DNA of 64,000 nt, taken from Pelagomonas calceolata. Its lineage: Eukaryota > Sar > Pelagophyceae > Pelagomonadales > Pelagomonadaceae. A program made the position numbers and the translations under genes. Within the stretch, counting starts at the first letter, position 1. Every line of letters begins with the position of its first letter. Location of the stretch: NCBI GenBank assembly GCA_918797485.1, contig CAKKNE010000005.1:3224001-3288000 (forward strand), given 5' to 3'. Under the pieces are notes generated by a model. The model searched no databases. It was not told the DNA's origin and worked only from the letters and a program-made list of their open reading frames with translations. This document shows positions 18,701 through 29,528 of this stretch, one piece after another.

Positions 18701-21700
18701 CACATATTCATCTAAGCGCCGTTCCGCCGAGATTGTTTGACTTGATTCTTTTCTCGCCCGTCTCAGTTCCCTTTGGCTTCGGGGCGGCGGTTCCGGGCCG
18801 TATTTGTGCACGAGCTCGGTCATCAGCTCCTCCTCTTTACCTTTGTACTTTTTTAGTAAGGCAAAGACGCCGTCTACTTTCATGGGGTCGTATTTGGAAT
18901 AGAACGCTTTTAAGCGCTCGGTATAGGCCATATTTGTATCCTCACTGATCCGAACTCGCGTCGGACTATGTAGATGTTTCAGGGACGACTCCTCCTCGAA
19001 CAACTGGACCTTCTGCGTCATCGCTTGGCTTTCAAACACAAATTTTCTCCTTACAACCCAGGCCATCATCTTGCCCACCAAGTTCCGTAGCACCATCATC
19101 CTAGGCTCGGAGGCCGAGATGGAGAACGCCACGAGACAAAGGGGGTTCTGCGTCTCGGCATTCAACTCCATGTGGTCTTCCACTTCCCGCATCGTCGGGG
19201 GTAGCGGATCTTTATTGACGCCCGTGCCGGGTAGAAACGTAACCCAAGCAGAAGTGCCCATGATCGTCATCATTAATACAAAGAGCACGTGTAACGCGTA
19301 CTTCCACCCTTTCAACTCAAAATGGCCGTCGACCCAGCGCTTCCTTTGGCGCTTTTTTATCTGTGGACCTTCCGTGATGCCCCACTCGACGGCCGTCCTC
19401 TTTGACACTAATTTGTCCAGGGGGATTTCGCCGTCGACGCAGAACTCCTCATCCTCAATAACATTACGAGCAGCTTTCCCGCACGTGCCGCCGCACTTCG
19501 ACCCGATGGCCACACACCGGTCGTCGAAAGGCGGCCCTCGTTGCGGCTGGTAGTACCAGAAGTTCTCCGTGATGTCGTGGGGGTATTCCGGCGTTAAGCA
19601 TGCCACCAAGTAGGTGTAGGTGGGCATGCCGATGCAGCACGTCGACAGGTGGCCGTCGACGATGTCGCGCTCGTAGTCCAAAAACGCCTGGAACTCGTCG
19701 TCCAGGATCGGCTGGATGTCGGAGACCATTTCGGTTTGCGTGCCTTTTGTGGTTGTGGCCGACGTGTCCGTCGTCGCTTCCACGGCCTGCTGGTAGGACG
19801 TGATCTTCGAGCCGGCACTCGCCCCCATGATGAAGTCGTCGAGCTCGGGCGGCGGGTCCGTGCACACGTCGACGGTCTGGTTCAGGGCATCTCTGAGTCC
19901 CGTGAAGACGCCGCTATGCGACACCTGGAACCAATCACTAAAATCGAAGGACGCGTAGAGCGTGACGTATGAGGCACTTCTTACATCTGGAATGTTCTCT
20001 TGCGTAAAGTTCGTGACCTCGGCGGCCACGGGGAACGTGACGTCCTGGCCGTTCGGGCAGACCTCGCAGAGCTCGGACGGCCCGTCCCAGGGCGTGGGGG
20101 CTGGCGTCGGTTTCGGGACTGGCCGCGGCGTTGGTGAAGAAGTGTTCGCACTGGCAGGCGAGGGCGCCGGCGTCAGCGTCGGCAATAACGTGGGCGGGTG
20201 CGTATAATCGGACGCGTAACTGTCAAGATCGACGGCCGGGTAGTCGTCGTCGTCCAACGGAATGGACCACGTGATGTTGGTCAAAGCGGAGGGGCACTTG
20301 ACGCGCCTAAACCGCACGTAGGGGTTGTTCGTCGGGTCCGGCTTGGCCTGGGGATTGTCGTGCTGCTTGTAGGCGTCGCCGAAGCGCCACTTGCACCCAT
20401 CTCTCAAATCGGGGCCGGAGCCGGGCGGGAAGTCCGTGTCGTCCGGGAGCGCGTCGCAATCTGCTATATCATAACATCCGCCGTAGTTGTTGCCACAGTC
20501 GAAGTCCTCCGTAGCCCAGGACGTGCCTTGGGACGGGACGTTCGCGAACTGCGCGGCGCAGCCTGAATCGAAAATTCCTTGCCCGGCGCCCGGGATCTGC
20601 AAATCAAAAGAATGGTCTCCCGAGACGTCGTACCCGATGTTCGTCACCTGGACGATGTGGGACTTGCCCACAATATCAGAATGGGCGCCGCCCCCGTAAC
20701 TATGCTGCCCGTCGGTCCAGACGAGCTCGAAGCACTGGCCGCAGTTCTGGTCGCCGTTTAAGTAGGGGTGGCCCCCCGTCGACGCCGCCGCGAAACCTAA
20801 TGACACGCCGTCGTTGTGGGTCCAGGGTTTGTTGGATGTGCACGAGGCCGCCGTGCCGCCGTCACACACAGAACCCTCGTTGAAGTCTAACGTCACTTTG
20901 CCCGTCTCGGCCGAGCACGCGCGCACCGGCGAATCGACCAGACCCTTGCCGGGCCAGCTGCAGCTCGGCTTGCAGCAGTCCCAGTAGCCCGTCGTGTACG
21001 TGCCGTCGTACCACGTCGATGCTTTGACGCCCGTCGAGACGTAGGCGGCGGCGTCGTCTTCAGTGGAGTCGTCGCGGCCCTCCTCGCGATCGCGCTTCGC
21101 GTGCACCTTGGCCACGTAATCGGGGTCGAAGGACGGCACTTTGAGTTCTAAACCGACGTTGCCGTTGAAGACCGAGACCGGCGTGTTCGGCAGGTACTGT
21201 CGTTCTATCGAGATCAATTTCAGCCACACGGGCAGCCAGACCACGATGTTTAGTAATGCCAGCGTATAGAGCACCCGTCCGGTCCAAGGTTTTGATACCT
21301 GATGGTCCACGCGCGGCGCCACGTACGAGTGGGCCTCGGACTTTCTTCTATTCCGGCCGTAGCCGACGTGGCCCCGCGCGCCGTGGATCGTCGTCTTCGC
21401 CTCGACCGCTCGCAACCCCAGCACCTTATCCTTGCTCTTCTTGTTCGCCGTCGACGACAGGCCCATGGTCTTGAGCGCGTTCCACAGGGAGCCCCGATAT
21501 TTATCATCCCCGTCGTCATCCGTCGTGAGGAGCGCCGTCCGCGCGTCGATGCTCCCGGCGCGCGGCCGGTCCACCTGGAGCGACGGGCGGCCCGCCGAGA
21601 TCTGCGACCCGAGCCGCGGCAGGTAGCGCTCGCGCTGGCTGAGGGACTTGCGCATGAGGGGCTCGTCCTCGGCGGTCGCCGCGAGGTCCGTGGTCTCGTC

Positions 21701-22015
21701 GAAGACATCTTCCGCGTCCTCGGGCGTCGACTTCGCCGTGCCCGTCAGCCGCGCGAAGAAGCCCTCGCTCGCGGGCGCCGGCGCGGCCGGCGCCTCGGCG
21801 TCGTCGTCATCATAATTAAAGCTGATCGTGCTGTCGGCCTCGGAGGGCCGCGAGCCGGACGAGGCGACGCTGAACAGCGAGCCCCGCGTGGCGGCCGGGG
21901 CCTCCGTGGCCAGCGGCGCCTGGCTCTGGCTGAAGGAGCTGCGGTCGCGCACGCGGCGCGGCGGCGGCGGGGCTGCGGGCACAAAGGAGGGTGCCTCCTT
22001 GGTTTCCTCGGCCAT
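15786..22015 (-). CDS. GH45 endoglucanase fused to family 2 glycosyltransferase (glucan/chitin synthase-like)
   Basis: Exons 22015-16808 and 16607-15786 join to about 2,009 residues. A disordered cytosolic N-terminus (1-245) precedes TM1 (about 248-268). Residues about 333-575 are a GH45 cellulase: TGYWDCCKPSCSWPGKG with the catalytic Asp, NDGVSLGFAA, CGQCFELVW, DHSFDLQIPGAGQGIFDSGC with the second Asp, and CKWRFGDAY. A Pro/Thr linker, a Cys-rich domain and TM2 (about 904-928) follow. The remainder is a processive GT2: IFDCRHM (DxD-like), GKSGGMNHA, ETMIEDTASS (base-containing ED) and RWSKGAVQLSW, then five or so helices mostly in exon 2. Topology places GH45 outside and GT2 inside. It probably synthesises and trims a beta-glucan for the wall or mucilage; the product is inferred. 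Without splicing the frame stops at 16790. Confidence 0.87.
16608..16807 (-). mobile_element. Introner element in the GH45-GT2 gene
   Basis: 200-bp intron read on the reverse strand. The element begins CAGTGCATAAATCAAATTGT and ends CTGATTTCCACACAG, related terminal inverted repeats. A perfect 12-bp internal stem, CCACGCCATCGA / TCGATGGCGTGG, is near 16711-16746. The first half is nearly the same as the element at 62016-62173. Flanks GCCTGTCT and GTCGGTCT are a decayed target duplication (6 of 8). Keeping frame requires a GC donor at the left flank and AG at the element end, giving LGPT joined to VGLISDPIF. Confidence 0.78.
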
Positions 22016-22330
22016 GGCTGCGGCTGCTGCCCTTTGCTGCCCTGTGTTTGAAAGGGTCTGCAGGAATTACCAGAGCTTTCGAGATCGAGACTGCGGCCAA
22101 CCAAATATTTTCCCAGAATCGGAGGGGGGGGGAAAAGGGGCGCGCCGAGGACCCGTCCACGGCGGCTCTCAACTCTCAGGCAACAGCTCTACAGATACCT
22201 GCTTCATATTCGCAGCGACGCCAGATCGCCGCCGCGAGCTTCGAGCAAGCTGGGTTCTGCAGCGGGCTTGTGCTGGGCTGAAAGCAAGCCGCGGCGCTTG
22301 GACGCTGCCACGGCCACATTTCCCGCACCA
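22016..22330. other. Divergent promoter region, GH45-GT2 / REJ gene
   Basis: 315 bp. Nothing specific is recognised: no CTAG palindrome and no TATA box. A GGAGGGGGGG run lies near 22121-22130. Confidence 0.3.
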
Positions 22331-25300
22331 ATGAGGCTGCCCCATGCAGTGCTCTTGGCTGCCATGCAGCTTGGTGCTGCTGTAGCTCAGCCGACGGCGC
22401 AGCCGACGACGCCAAGGCCGACGCCCAAGCCGACGCCGGGGCCGAGTGTGACGCCTGGGAACCCGACGGCCATGCCGGTACCCGCGCCAACGCTGAAGCC
22501 GACGCTGGCGCCTTACCCGCTGCCGACGCCGCGCCCGTCGGCCGCGCCGATGCCGGTGCCGACGATAGAGTCGTGCGAAATGGTCCGACTGCGCACGGGC
22601 CCGCCGCCGAACGTGTACTCGGCCCGGTTCGCGTCGACGGGCGCGAGCATCCTCGTCGACCTCGACGCGGTGTCCGACATGGGGGGCAGGCTCGCGGGCG
22701 AGTACTTTCCGTGCGCCGCGCTCCTCGACTTCGCCGACGTCGACACGGCGGAGTGCGTCTGGGTCAGCGCGACGCAGATCTCCGCCGAGGTCAACAAAGC
22801 GCTCAATTTCGTACCGGGCGAGAATGTGACGCTCCGAGCCCAAACTACGATGCTCGCGTGCGACGACGACCGCTGCGACTGTCGCGTGGGCAACACCGCG
22901 TCGAGCGTGCCGGCGACCCCCCCGGACCCGCTGCCCGACGTCGAACCGGTCTTCCAGGTGCCCGACTCGATCGCCCTTTGCGAGGAAGGCGGCCTCGCAG
23001 TCGACGCGTCGCAGTCGATCGGCTCGGGCGGCCGCGACTGGACGCGACTCGTGTGGTCCGTGAACGCGACGGGTCCGCCGGGGCCGAAGGTGAACGGCAC
23101 TGCAAACGCGACCTTTGCCCTGCTCTATATGCAATATAGAGCAACGACCGTCCTCTCGTCCGAATTCACCGCAGAGACGACCGAGCTGCAAGCGCTCGCC
23201 ATAGGGGGCTTCGACACGCTCGTCCTGTCCCTGGAACTCGAGAACTTCCTGGGTAGCACAAAAACAGAGTCCGTGGAAGTGGCGCTCTCGACGAAGTCGA
23301 TCCCGTCGGTCCTCATCGTCGGCGGCGCCAACCAAGTGGCGAGGGTCGGCGACGCGCTGACCGTCGAGGCGTCGGGGCTCGCGTCGGGCTGCGACGGGCG
23401 CAGCAAGGCGCAGCGCGCGGTCGACTACGCGTGGAGCCTCTACCGCCTCGACGGCGTCGACGACCCGGAGGAGGATTGGACGCAACTCGCCGAGGGCGCC
23501 GAGTTCGTCGCCGTCGGTAATTGCGAGTGCACGGGAACGCAGGGCTTTGACCCCTGGGACACCTCTGGGGCCGAGTGCGCCGCGGCGGGCTGCGTGTCCT
23601 ATCCTCCCCTCAATTCATTCGCACTCGAAGCTCTGGAGGGCTACCTCACGCCCGAGGACGCGGCGTCGACGGGCAACGGCACGCGGCGGCGCCTCACCGG
23701 CTCAGCCTACCCGTATTGCCAATGCTGCGAAGCCGCTTGCGCCTCCGTCGGGGGCCACTGGGAGTGCGGCGAGGCGGGCCCCGAGTTCAAGCTCGACCCG
23801 TTTTCGCTCGACTCCGGTACGACGTACGTCGCGCGCGTGGAGGCCACCGACACCAAGTATGACCTCTCCAACACGGCGGACGTCTACCTCGCCGTCGGCG
23901 TCGGCAGCGTCGTCGCGGCGATCGAGGGCGGCGACCGCGTCGTGTCCGTCCAGGACGAGCTGCAGCTCGACGCGTCCTCGTCCTTCGACGAGGACATCAA
24001 CGCGGACTGCGGCGACGGCGCGGGCGACTGGCGGGCGAACTTTGGCCGGCGCAGACTCGCTCATAACGATCAGCACGGGGCGGGCGCCACGGGCGACTGC
24101 GGCACGGGCGACGACGCGGGCCTGTCGTTCTCCTGGATCTGCGAGGAGCTCGCGGTACTCGACGACGGGACGAAACAAGTAAACGGAAGCTGCGCCACCG
24201 ACACCGAACCCTTCCCGACGGGCGTCTGGGCCTTGAAGTCGGTTGAGCAGCGGCTGATTTTCTTGGGCACTTGGCTCGGCACGGGCCATTACCGCTTCAC
24301 GGTGACGGCTACGTCGGCCGATGCTAGGAGCTCCACCACCTCCGTCGACATCGAACTCATCAACGAGGAGCCGAGCAAGGTCGTCGTGTCGAACTTCGCC
24401 CGGAAGGTAAATTCGGCGGAGCGGCAGACGATCCTGGGCATCGTCACGCCGCCCGACGGCGTGGTGATCGACGACCTCACGACGACGTGGACGCTCGCCG
24501 AGGGCTACCTCGCGGCCGACCAGACGCTCCAGGAGGTCTCCAGGACCGTGCTCGAGCTCCAGGCCTCGGGCCAGCGGTATCACGACCTCGTACTCGACCC
24601 CGGCGCGCTGGTGCCCGGCGGGACGTACAAGTTCCTCCTCACCGCGACGCTGACGCCGGAGACCGGCGACACGACCGAGGGCTACGCGAGCGTCGTCGTG
24701 GCGGTGTCGGCGCTGCCGTCGGCGGGCGTCGTCGCGGCGTCGCCGCGCAAGGGCTTGGAGCTCGAGACGCCGTTCGAGCTCGTCGCGAGCTACTGGGTCG
24801 GCGACGAGCTGCCGCTCAAGTACGGCTACGAGACGGGCGAAGCGGTCCTCCGGAGGCCGACGGCCGACCCGAAGCTCTCGGACGTGCGCCTCTCGGTGCC
24901 CGTGGCGACGACGAGCGAGCCCGGGGATGATTATTATGATTGGTGGCACAACGTCACGTTCTACGTCGTGGTCGTCGACCAGGTCGGCGCCACGGGCCAG
25001 GGCGAGACGTCGGTCGCGGTCTTGGAGAACGTCCTGGAGCCAGAGGCGCTCGCGAACCTGACGAACGAGCTCCTCTCCAATGCGTTCGCTACCGCGGACC
25101 TCCCGGGCGGGGCCGCGTGCCCGGCCGCTGACGTCGGGCCCCTAGATCCGACGCCGAATCCGACGACAAGCCCGATGCCGACGCCGGCGCCGGGCGATTG
25201 CGTCTCAGACGACTTCGAGGGGCCGAGCCTCGGCAACCAGTGGACGGCCACCGACGCCGGCGGCGACGGCAACTACGTCGTCGGTGGCGGCGCGATCACG

Positions 25301-26656
25301 TTCAGCGGCTTCTCCGGTCTCAACCACGTCCGCAGCGTCCGGACCTTTTCGGCGCCCTTCGGCTTCCGCGGGGTGGGTTCCGCAGCGTCCGCCTGCTGCT
25401 ACCACTACGTCGCGCTCTCGACGGAGCCGGTCGACGCGGCCAACGCGTGGTCCGGCGGCCCGGGGGTCGTGCGCTTCATTTACCATTGCGGCAAAATCTT
25501 CATCTACGGCCAGTCTGCCACGGCGGATTCAAACTGTGCGCTGAACACGTCGCACAACGACGTCGAGGTCAGAGTCCTCGACTCGGAGCTGACGTTTTCC
25601 GCGGGCGCGTGCGAGCTGAGCCTCGCGGACGGCATTGGCGCGTCGGGCCCCCTCTACGTGTTCTTCGGCGGGGGAAGCTACGGCGAGCCGGCCGTGTGGC
25701 ACGCGGCGAGCGTGTGTCCGGGGGCTTACGCGCCGACCGCGGCGCCAAGTTTCGCTCCGACGCCGGGCCCGACCACGAACTACGCCCCGACGCCCGCCCC
25801 GTCTCTGGCGCCGACTCTGGCGCCTACGACGGCGCGGCCGACGACGCCACAACCGACGCCGGTGCCGACAGAAGCTCCGGTCGTCACCGGCGCCGTCGCG
25901 CTCTCGGGGATCACGGTGGCGGAGGCGGAGAGCTCCAAGGCCGTTCTCCGGGACGCCATCGCCCAAGTCGCGGGCGTGGCCACGGAGGCCGTGACGATCC
26001 TGAGCGTGGCGTCGGCCCGCCGCCGCCTCCAGGAAGGCGGTGTCGTCGTCGCGTACAAGATAGAGTCGAACGATTTCGCCGAGGCGGCGGACGCCGCCGA
26101 CAAGCTCCAGGCCGCGGCCGACGACCCCTCGGTCGTAGATACTGCGATCGAAGAAGCTGCGAAGGACGCGAACGCGGAGGCAGTTTTTGCGGGCGTCAGC
26201 ACCGAGTCGCTCACGTACGACGTCGTCGCCGCGACCGACGCGCCGACCGTAGCGCCCACGACGTACTGGGACAACAAGAAAAAGAGGAAAGAGGACACCC
26301 GCCTCTTGATCGTGATCATCGTCTGCGCCGTCGCCGGCTGCTGTTGCCTCGCGGCATTGTCGATGGCCTGTTTCGCCAAGCACAAAAAGTCCCCGGAGCC
26401 GCCGCCGATCAAGGCCCCGCCGATCTCCCTGGGCGGCGTGGACGTCGACGTCGGGGAGGAGTTGTTGTGCTCGCCCCGCCGTGTCGGCAAGATCTACGCG
26501 CCCCTCGCGGCCTGGTACAACGCGCCTGAGCGCGCCGCGCTGCGCGCTAAGCACGGACCTCTTCCCCTTTCTCCCGACGCGTTCAGAAAGTGGCCGGCGA
26601 TGAATTTAGTTACCATGGCCTTCCTCGACGACCAGGGCGTGCCTCCAGCCTTTTAG
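22331..26656 (+). CDS. REJ-type and lectin-like large surface protein, single-pass
   Basis: 1,441 residues from ATG 22331. The N-terminus MRLPHAVLLAAMQLGAAVAQ is a signal peptide, followed by a Pro/Thr stalk to about residue 75. The long middle part has repeated beta-sandwich features of receptor-for-egg-jelly/PKD-like regions (SIALCEEGGLAVDASQSIG, LSLELENFLGSTKT, VQDELQLDASSSFDEDINAD) with interspersed Cys-rich blocks. At about 956-1130 a module beginning DDFEGPSLGNQWTATDAGG looks like a LamG/concanavalin-type lectin. A second Thr/Pro stalk, a small SEA-like domain (about 1190-1300, GITVAEAESSKAVLRDAI) and a membrane helix (about 1326-1346, LLIVIIVCAVAGCCCLAALS) follow, with a short cytosolic tail. 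Role as a cell-surface receptor or adhesin is inferred; family assignments are approximate. Confidence 0.78.
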   Translation: MRLPHAVLLAAMQLGAAVAQPTAQPTTPRPTPKPTPGPSVTPGNPTAMPVPAPTLKPTLAPYPLPTPRPSAAPMPVPTIESCEMVRLRTGPPPNVYSARFASTGASILVDLDAVSDMGGRLAGEYFPCAALLDFADVDTAECVWVSATQISAEVNKALNFVPGENVTLRAQTTMLACDDDRCDCRVGNTASSVPATPPDPLPDVEPVFQVPDSIALCEEGGLAVDASQSIGSGGRDWTRLVWSVNATGPPGPKVNGTANATFALLYMQYRATTVLSSEFTAETTELQALAIGGFDTLVLSLELENFLGSTKTESVEVALSTKSIPSVLIVGGANQVARVGDALTVEASGLASGCDGRSKAQRAVDYAWSLYRLDGVDDPEEDWTQLAEGAEFVAVGNCECTGTQGFDPWDTSGAECAAAGCVSYPPLNSFALEALEGYLTPEDAASTGNGTRRRLTGSAYPYCQCCEAACASVGGHWECGEAGPEFKLDPFSLDSGTTYVARVEATDTKYDLSNTADVYLAVGVGSVVAAIEGGDRVVSVQDELQLDASSSFDEDINADCGDGAGDWRANFGRRRLAHNDQHGAGATGDCGTGDDAGLSFSWICEELAVLDDGTKQVNGSCATDTEPFPTGVWALKSVEQRLIFLGTWLGTGHYRFTVTATSADARSSTTSVDIELINEEPSKVVVSNFARKVNSAERQTILGIVTPPDGVVIDDLTTTWTLAEGYLAADQTLQEVSRTVLELQASGQRYHDLVLDPGALVPGGTYKFLLTATLTPETGDTTEGYASVVVAVSALPSAGVVAASPRKGLELETPFELVASYWVGDELPLKYGYETGEAVLRRPTADPKLSDVRLSVPVATTSEPGDDYYDWWHNVTFYVVVVDQVGATGQGETSVAVLENVLEPEALANLTNELLSNAFATADLPGGAACPAADVGPLDPTPNPTTSPMPTPAPGDCVSDDFEGPSLGNQWTATDAGGDGNYVVGGGAITFSGFSGLNHVRSVRTFSAPFGFRGVGSAASACCYHYVALSTEPVDAANAWSGGPGVVRFIYHCGKIFIYGQSATADSNCALNTSHNDVEVRVLDSELTFSAGACELSLADGIGASGPLYVFFGGGSYGEPAVWHAASVCPGAYAPTAAPSFAPTPGPTTNYAPTPAPSLAPTLAPTTARPTTPQPTPVPTEAPVVTGAVALSGITVAEAESSKAVLRDAIAQVAGVATEAVTILSVASARRRLQEGGVVVAYKIESNDFAEAADAADKLQAAADDPSVVDTAIEEAAKDANAEAVFAGVSTESLTYDVVAATDAPTVAPTTYWDNKKKRKEDTRLLIVIIVCAVAGCCCLAALSMACFAKHKKSPEPPPIKAPPISLGGVDVDVGEELLCSPRRVGKIYAPLAAWYNAPERAALRAKHGPLPLSPDAFRKWPAMNLVTMAFLDDQGVPPAF

Positions 26657-26779
26657 GCGGACAATCCGCAGGCGAACCATCCGCCTCGCAAATTCACCAC
26701 AGAACTCGCGTGAACCTTGAACTTCCTTCCCGTAGCCGATCGCTCCTTAGAATCTACCATTAAAAAAACACATCACAAT

Positions 26780-29170
26780 TTACTTTCGAGTCTTCGACTG
26801 CTTCTTCCGCGCCAGGAAGCGCGCCCGCGCCGCGTCGACCGCCTGGCCGCTGTCGACGACCGGCGCTGCCGCCGTCGCAGACGACGCCGCCGGCGCCGCG
26901 GCCGCCGTCGCAGCCACCACCACCGGGGCCTTCGTGGAAGCCTCCTTGCCACACAGCAGGCCCACGTCCGCCGTCCCCACGCGCTTCCGACACTTCTTCA
27001 GCCATTTCCCGTCGACCACGACCACGTTCCGCGCGAAGGAGCCCTTCGCGTGGCGGTTGACCCGTAACTCGTGGAAGCAGATGTGGTCCGGCGGCCGGCT
27101 CATCGGCGCCTCCGTCTCGGCGTCTAATCGAACGAGCGACTTCTCCGGTTTGTTTTCTTGAACGTGGGCCGACGCCGACGGTAGCAATAAGTAGGCGTCG
27201 TTCAACGTCCGTTCGGCCGCGTTCAGGCACAGGCCCGCCGCCAGCGCGCGGCACACCTCGTCCAAATCCACTCTTCCATCCGAAGACTCCCGCCTCCTCT
27301 TGTTCTCGCGCCGCTCGCACCGCGCGAGCTCCGCATCTAACTGATCTCGTGCCTTCCGCGCGAACCGTAAAGCTCGATCTCTTAATGAATGCTTTCTAGC
27401 GAAGGTCCGCTCGCCTCCCGAGCGACAGGCGCGCTCGTACTCCGAGAAGACCACTAGTAATGAGATGAGATCACCTCTAGGGTGCCGGAACCGCGCGTGG
27501 GCGTCCAGCGCCTCGTCGCGGAGCTGGTCCGCGGCGTCGCGCCGCGCGGACGGCGCGCCCCGCCGGTCCGACGCCTTGCCCCCGACGTACCAGACGTCCT
27601 CGGCCGAGAGCATCGCCACCACTGCCAAAACGGCGTTGCGCACCGTAGGGTCCGTCGTCCCTTCGCCCGTGAAGTGGACGCTCTCCAGAGCTGCTCGTGC
27701 GAGATCCGGTTCCAACGCTAACGAGGCCATCGCATGACCCAATGGCGTCAGGATACCGTGGGACTCCAGCGCCCCGAGCGCGTGAAGCTCTAACAAAGCA
27801 CACGCTAATTGCTTCTGGTCCGGCGCGTCCAAGAAATCGAAGCCCAACACATCTACAATTCTCAACGATTTCAGAGCCAAGGCCACCGACGCCATCGACG
27901 ACCGGCGGATTTCCGGGATCGTCTCAGGGGCCATCGCATCAAAACACGCCTTCGAGTACAATCGATAACACTGGCCCGCCTCGGTTCGGCCCGCGCGACC
28001 CGCGCGCTGCTCCGCAGCAATTTTGGAAATAGGTACTACTACTAATGATGCCACGGCTCGTTCCGGATCGTAGCCCTTTTGTTTCACATAACCGGGGTCC
28101 ACCACATACTTGACACCCGGTACGGTGAGCGACGTCTCAGCAATATTTGTGGCCACGACGACCTTTCTAATTTGCGACGCATCCACGGCATCGAAAACCC
28201 TATCTGCGGCCTCCTGCGGCAAGGCACCGTACAAAGGTAGCACGAGCATCGCCGGTCCTCTTTCACCTACTACTATAGTATCTTCCAGTTTAGCGGCTTC
28301 CCTCCTCAGCGCCTGGCACGCATTCTCGATCTCGTCCTGGCCCGTTAAGAATATTAAAATATGTCCTTCATTCTGCGACTTGTGGATCTGCACCGCGACG
28401 TCGACGGCTGCCGATACATACCTCTTGTCGGCGGGGCCGAAGCGCGTCATCGGCTGCTGCTGCTTGCTGTGGTAGATGTCTACCGGGTGGGAGCGGCCGG
28501 GCACTCGTAATACCGGAGCGCCGTCGAAGTACTGGCTGAACCTCGCTGCGTCTAGTGTGGCTGAGGCGACGACGCATCTCAGTTTATCATTTGTAGATTT
28601 TCTCAATTCAACAGCTTGCTTGACCAGCCCGAACAACACGTCGGTGTCCACAGATCTCTCATGGGCTTCATCTAAGACAATAGTTTTGTACTTTGTCAGG
28701 CGGCCGTCGCCCACGCACTCTCGCACTAAAACCCCGTCCGTCATAAAGGTCAATTTCGTGGCCCGCTGCGCTACACTATCAAACCGCACCTTGTAGCCTA
28801 CTTCCTCACCTCCCAGCGTGACGGCGCGCTCCTCCGCGACTCGTCGCGAAACACTCGTCGCGGCGACGCGTCGAGGCTGCGTGATGGCCACCGGCGCGAA
28901 CGTGTCGTTGTCTGTCCTTGATTCGTCGTCCTCCAGCAGGTAGGCCGGTAATTGTGTGGTTTTACCACTACCAGTGTCGCCCACCACGACCAAAAAGTCG
29001 TGCTCTCGCAGTAATCGCACGATGTCCGCGCGCGCGCCGGCGATGGGCAGGTCCGGGTTCGTCTTCGAGTTTGTTGGTATGGGGGGTGGCGGCGGCATCG
29101 CTGCGGCGTCCGCGGCGTCTGGGCGCGGCGGTGGCGGCATCGCGCCTGCGGCCGCGTCCGGAGTGCTCAT
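26780..29170 (-). CDS. DEAH-box RNA helicase (Prp22/Prp43/DHX type)
   Basis: 796 residues with the full motif set: GDTGSGKTTQ (I), TQPRRVAA (Ia), DEAHERS (II), SATLDA (III), FLTGQDEIE (IV), TNIAETSLTV (V) and QRAGRAGR (VI). HA2/winged-helix and OB-fold regions follow (FHELRVN near the end), as in spliceosomal and ribosome-biogenesis DEAH helicases. The N-terminus is only a short Pro/Ala-rich tail, without the S1 or RS domains of Prp22 orthologues, so Prp43/DHX33/DHX40-like roles are equally possible. The C-terminal RARFLARKKQSKTRK is basic. Divergent from the SERF gene across 358 bp with a CTAG palindrome. Confidence 0.92.
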   Translation of the reverse strand: MSTPDAAAGAMPPPPRPDAADAAAMPPPPPIPTNSKTNPDLPIAGARADIVRLLREHDFLVVVGDTGSGKTTQLPAYLLEDDESRTDNDTFAPVAITQPRRVAATSVSRRVAEERAVTLGGEEVGYKVRFDSVAQRATKLTFMTDGVLVRECVGDGRLTKYKTIVLDEAHERSVDTDVLFGLVKQAVELRKSTNDKLRCVVASATLDAARFSQYFDGAPVLRVPGRSHPVDIYHSKQQQPMTRFGPADKRYVSAAVDVAVQIHKSQNEGHILIFLTGQDEIENACQALRREAAKLEDTIVVGERGPAMLVLPLYGALPQEAADRVFDAVDASQIRKVVVATNIAETSLTVPGVKYVVDPGYVKQKGYDPERAVASLVVVPISKIAAEQRAGRAGRTEAGQCYRLYSKACFDAMAPETIPEIRRSSMASVALALKSLRIVDVLGFDFLDAPDQKQLACALLELHALGALESHGILTPLGHAMASLALEPDLARAALESVHFTGEGTTDPTVRNAVLAVVAMLSAEDVWYVGGKASDRRGAPSARRDAADQLRDEALDAHARFRHPRGDLISLLVVFSEYERACRSGGERTFARKHSLRDRALRFARKARDQLDAELARCERRENKRRRESSDGRVDLDEVCRALAAGLCLNAAERTLNDAYLLLPSASAHVQENKPEKSLVRLDAETEAPMSRPPDHICFHELRVNRHAKGSFARNVVVVDGKWLKKCRKRVGTADVGLLCGKEASTKAPVVVAATAAAAPAASSATAAAPVVDSGQAVDAARARFLARKKQSKTRK

Positions 29171-29283
29171 GGCTCTCGTAAACGCTGTGGTTCGTTAGTC
29201 GGTAGTAAAATGTCTGCAGCGATGAGATCTTAAACGACGTAGTCTCTCGCGCGGCGAGCTGTGCAGCTCCCAAAATGGCTCGA

Positions 29284-29305
29284 GCTAGCGGTGTTAGACA
29301 CTAGC
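29284..29305. promoter_or_regulatory. CTAG nested palindrome in divergent promoter
   Basis: Reads GCTAGCGGTGTTAGACACTA then GC. It lies 113 bp from the DEAH helicase start and 223 bp from the SERF start. Nothing else in the 358-bp gap is recognised. Confidence 0.7.
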
Positions 29306-29528
29306 GATGACGTCTCGACTTTTTGGTACCGCTTTACGCGAGCCTCAGCGATAGCAGATACAAAATAAACCGCAGGTGTTGTTGCTGGGTGCTGCCAGCG
29401 ACTCGTATACCAACAGCGAAGCCTCCGGAGGTCCTCTGCACGGAGTTAGCAATCGCCAAGCAGTTTCAGCCCGCAGCACGCCGTCGTCGCGACACTTGAC
29501 ATAACCGCGGCATCGGTTGAGTGCAACA

